A DNA stretch of 14,435 nt from Alistipes sp. (GTDB taxonomy: Bacteria; Bacteroidota; Bacteroidia; Bacteroidales; Rikenellaceae), in the NCBI GenBank assembly GCA_029051915.1, contig JAIDKM010000297.1, forward strand, positions 1-14,435. The letters are read 5' to 3'. Below, one piece after another: positions 13,814 to 14,435 of this stretch. The notes below the pieces were generated by a model. It was not told where the DNA came from and did not search any database. It saw nothing but the letters and a program-made list of their open reading frames with translations. Position 1 is the first letter of the stretch, and each line of letters begins with the position of its first letter. A program made the position numbers and the translations under genes.

Positions 13814-14435
13814 TTTGTATCCAGCAGATCGATGATCCTCACGTTCTCCTGCGACTTGCGGGCGCTGCGTTCGAGCCGCGCCAATTCATGCTCGGCGCGC
13901 GAAAACTCGGGCGTCGGCACCGGGTCGAAATTACCCTGCCCCGACTGTTCGAGCGCATCGAGAACCCCGCCGAGGGTGATCGTCGCGATGTCGTGCGCCG
14001 GCATGAAACCCATGTCGCGGTCGTCGTCGCTCATCGGCACGGCGACCAGCTGTCCGGCCTGCACCAACTGATACAGCACGTCGTTGATGATGCGCGTAGG
14101 CAGTTCGAGATGGCGGCGGATCGTCTCGGTGGAGGTGGCGCCGCCCTTCTCGCGGAACTGGCCCACGACGGTGAGCATCATGGCCAGCCAGATCTTGCGC
14201 CGCTGCTCGAAGCTGATTCTCAGCGACTCGCGCTCCTCGCAGAAGCGAGCGACGTTCTGATAGGCGAACGACAACTCGCCGCCGAACAAGAGGATCTGCC
14301 ACGAAGTCTGCATCCATACCAGAAACAACGGCAGCGCGGCGAAGCTGCCGTAGATGGCGTTGTAGGAGGTCATCCACCGCTGGACGTAGAGGTAGCCCCA
14401 CTGGAAGAGGACGAAAGCCGTGCCGGCGATGAGGC
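13810..14435 (-). CDS. YihY/BrkB-family inner membrane protein, C-terminal part (runs off window)
   Basis: The frame is open to the window edge, so the true start lies outside; the internal ATG at 14371-14373 is not the start, since codons upstream of it read LIAGTAFVLFQWGYLYVQRW, a continuing membrane segment. About 207 residues are visible. The segment YNAIYGSFAALPLFLVWMQT followed by SWQILLFGGELSFAYQNV is the family signature of YihY (once mis-annotated ribonuclease BN). The remaining ~140 residues are soluble. They include a stretch resembling a winged helix (STETIRRHLELPTRIINDVLYQLVQAGQLVAVP) and a charged tail. The biochemical role of the family is unsettled. The last base pairs overlap the DUF2520 start (ATGA). 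Confidence 0.88.
   Translation of the reverse strand, partial: LIAGTAFVLFQWGYLYVQRWMTSYNAIYGSFAALPLFLVWMQTSWQILLFGGELSFAYQNVARFCEERESLRISFEQRRKIWLAMMLTVVGQFREKGGATSTETIRRHLELPTRIINDVLYQLVQAGQLVAVPMSDDDRDMGFMPAHDIATITLGGVLDALEQSGQGNFDPVPTPEFSRAEHELARLERSARKSQENVRIIDLLDTK

Noticed and set aside
14371..14373. ATG as the start of the YihY-family gene
   Set aside because: The frame stays open upstream to the window edge and encodes more of the family's membrane region, so this is an internal methionine.

Overview
The window looks like chromosomal DNA from a GC-rich member of the Bacteroidales, most likely Alistipes or a close relative (Rikenellaceae). This is inferred from four things: TAnnTTTG-type promoter boxes, an FtsL_2-type division protein, a MraY with a long extra periplasmic segment, and a pair of glycine-lipid acyltransferase genes. 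No sequence search was run, so the genus is a judgement. No tRNA, rRNA, CRISPR array, insertion sequence or phage gene is visible.

Left and centre (about 815-10416, minus strand). This is the front half of a division and cell wall (dcw) operon. In transcription order it holds rsmH, an ftsL-like gene, ftsI (class B penicillin-binding protein with a PASTA domain), murE, mraY, murD, ftsW and a small S4/Hsp15-like RNA-binding gene. Spacing is tight: ftsL/ftsI overlap by 4 bases and ftsW is followed one base later by the S4 start. The exception is a 133-base spacer between murE and mraY that contains an inverted repeat. MurE and MurD add amino acids to UDP-MurNAc, MraY makes lipid I, FtsW polymerises glycan at the septum and FtsI cross-links it, with the FtsL-like protein as scaffold. 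mraZ is absent before rsmH, and murG, murC, ftsQ, ftsA and ftsZ do not follow ftsW, so the cluster is split.

Left edge (1-814, minus strand). Just after the S4 gene is a well-formed Bacteroidetes promoter. It is followed by about 95 bases with two hairpins, the second an 11-bp stem plus U-run (an intrinsic terminator), and then the start of a MATE-family exporter cut by the window edge. This could be a small RNA, or a terminator-controlled leader of the exporter gene. It is the most interesting non-coding feature here.

Right (10417-12474, plus strand). Divergent from rsmH, across a 159-base AT-rich intergenic region, are two acyltransferase genes resembling the glsA/glsB pair that makes N-acyl and N,O-diacyl glycine lipids in Bacteroides. 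A terminator follows them.

Right edge (12519-14435, minus strand). Convergent to the lipid genes is an overlapping set: a YihY/BrkB-family membrane protein (cut by the edge), a Rossmann plus DUF2520 protein, and kdsC (KDO-8-phosphate phosphatase, for lipopolysaccharide core). Most of the window therefore serves the cell envelope: peptidoglycan, aminolipid and LPS precursors.
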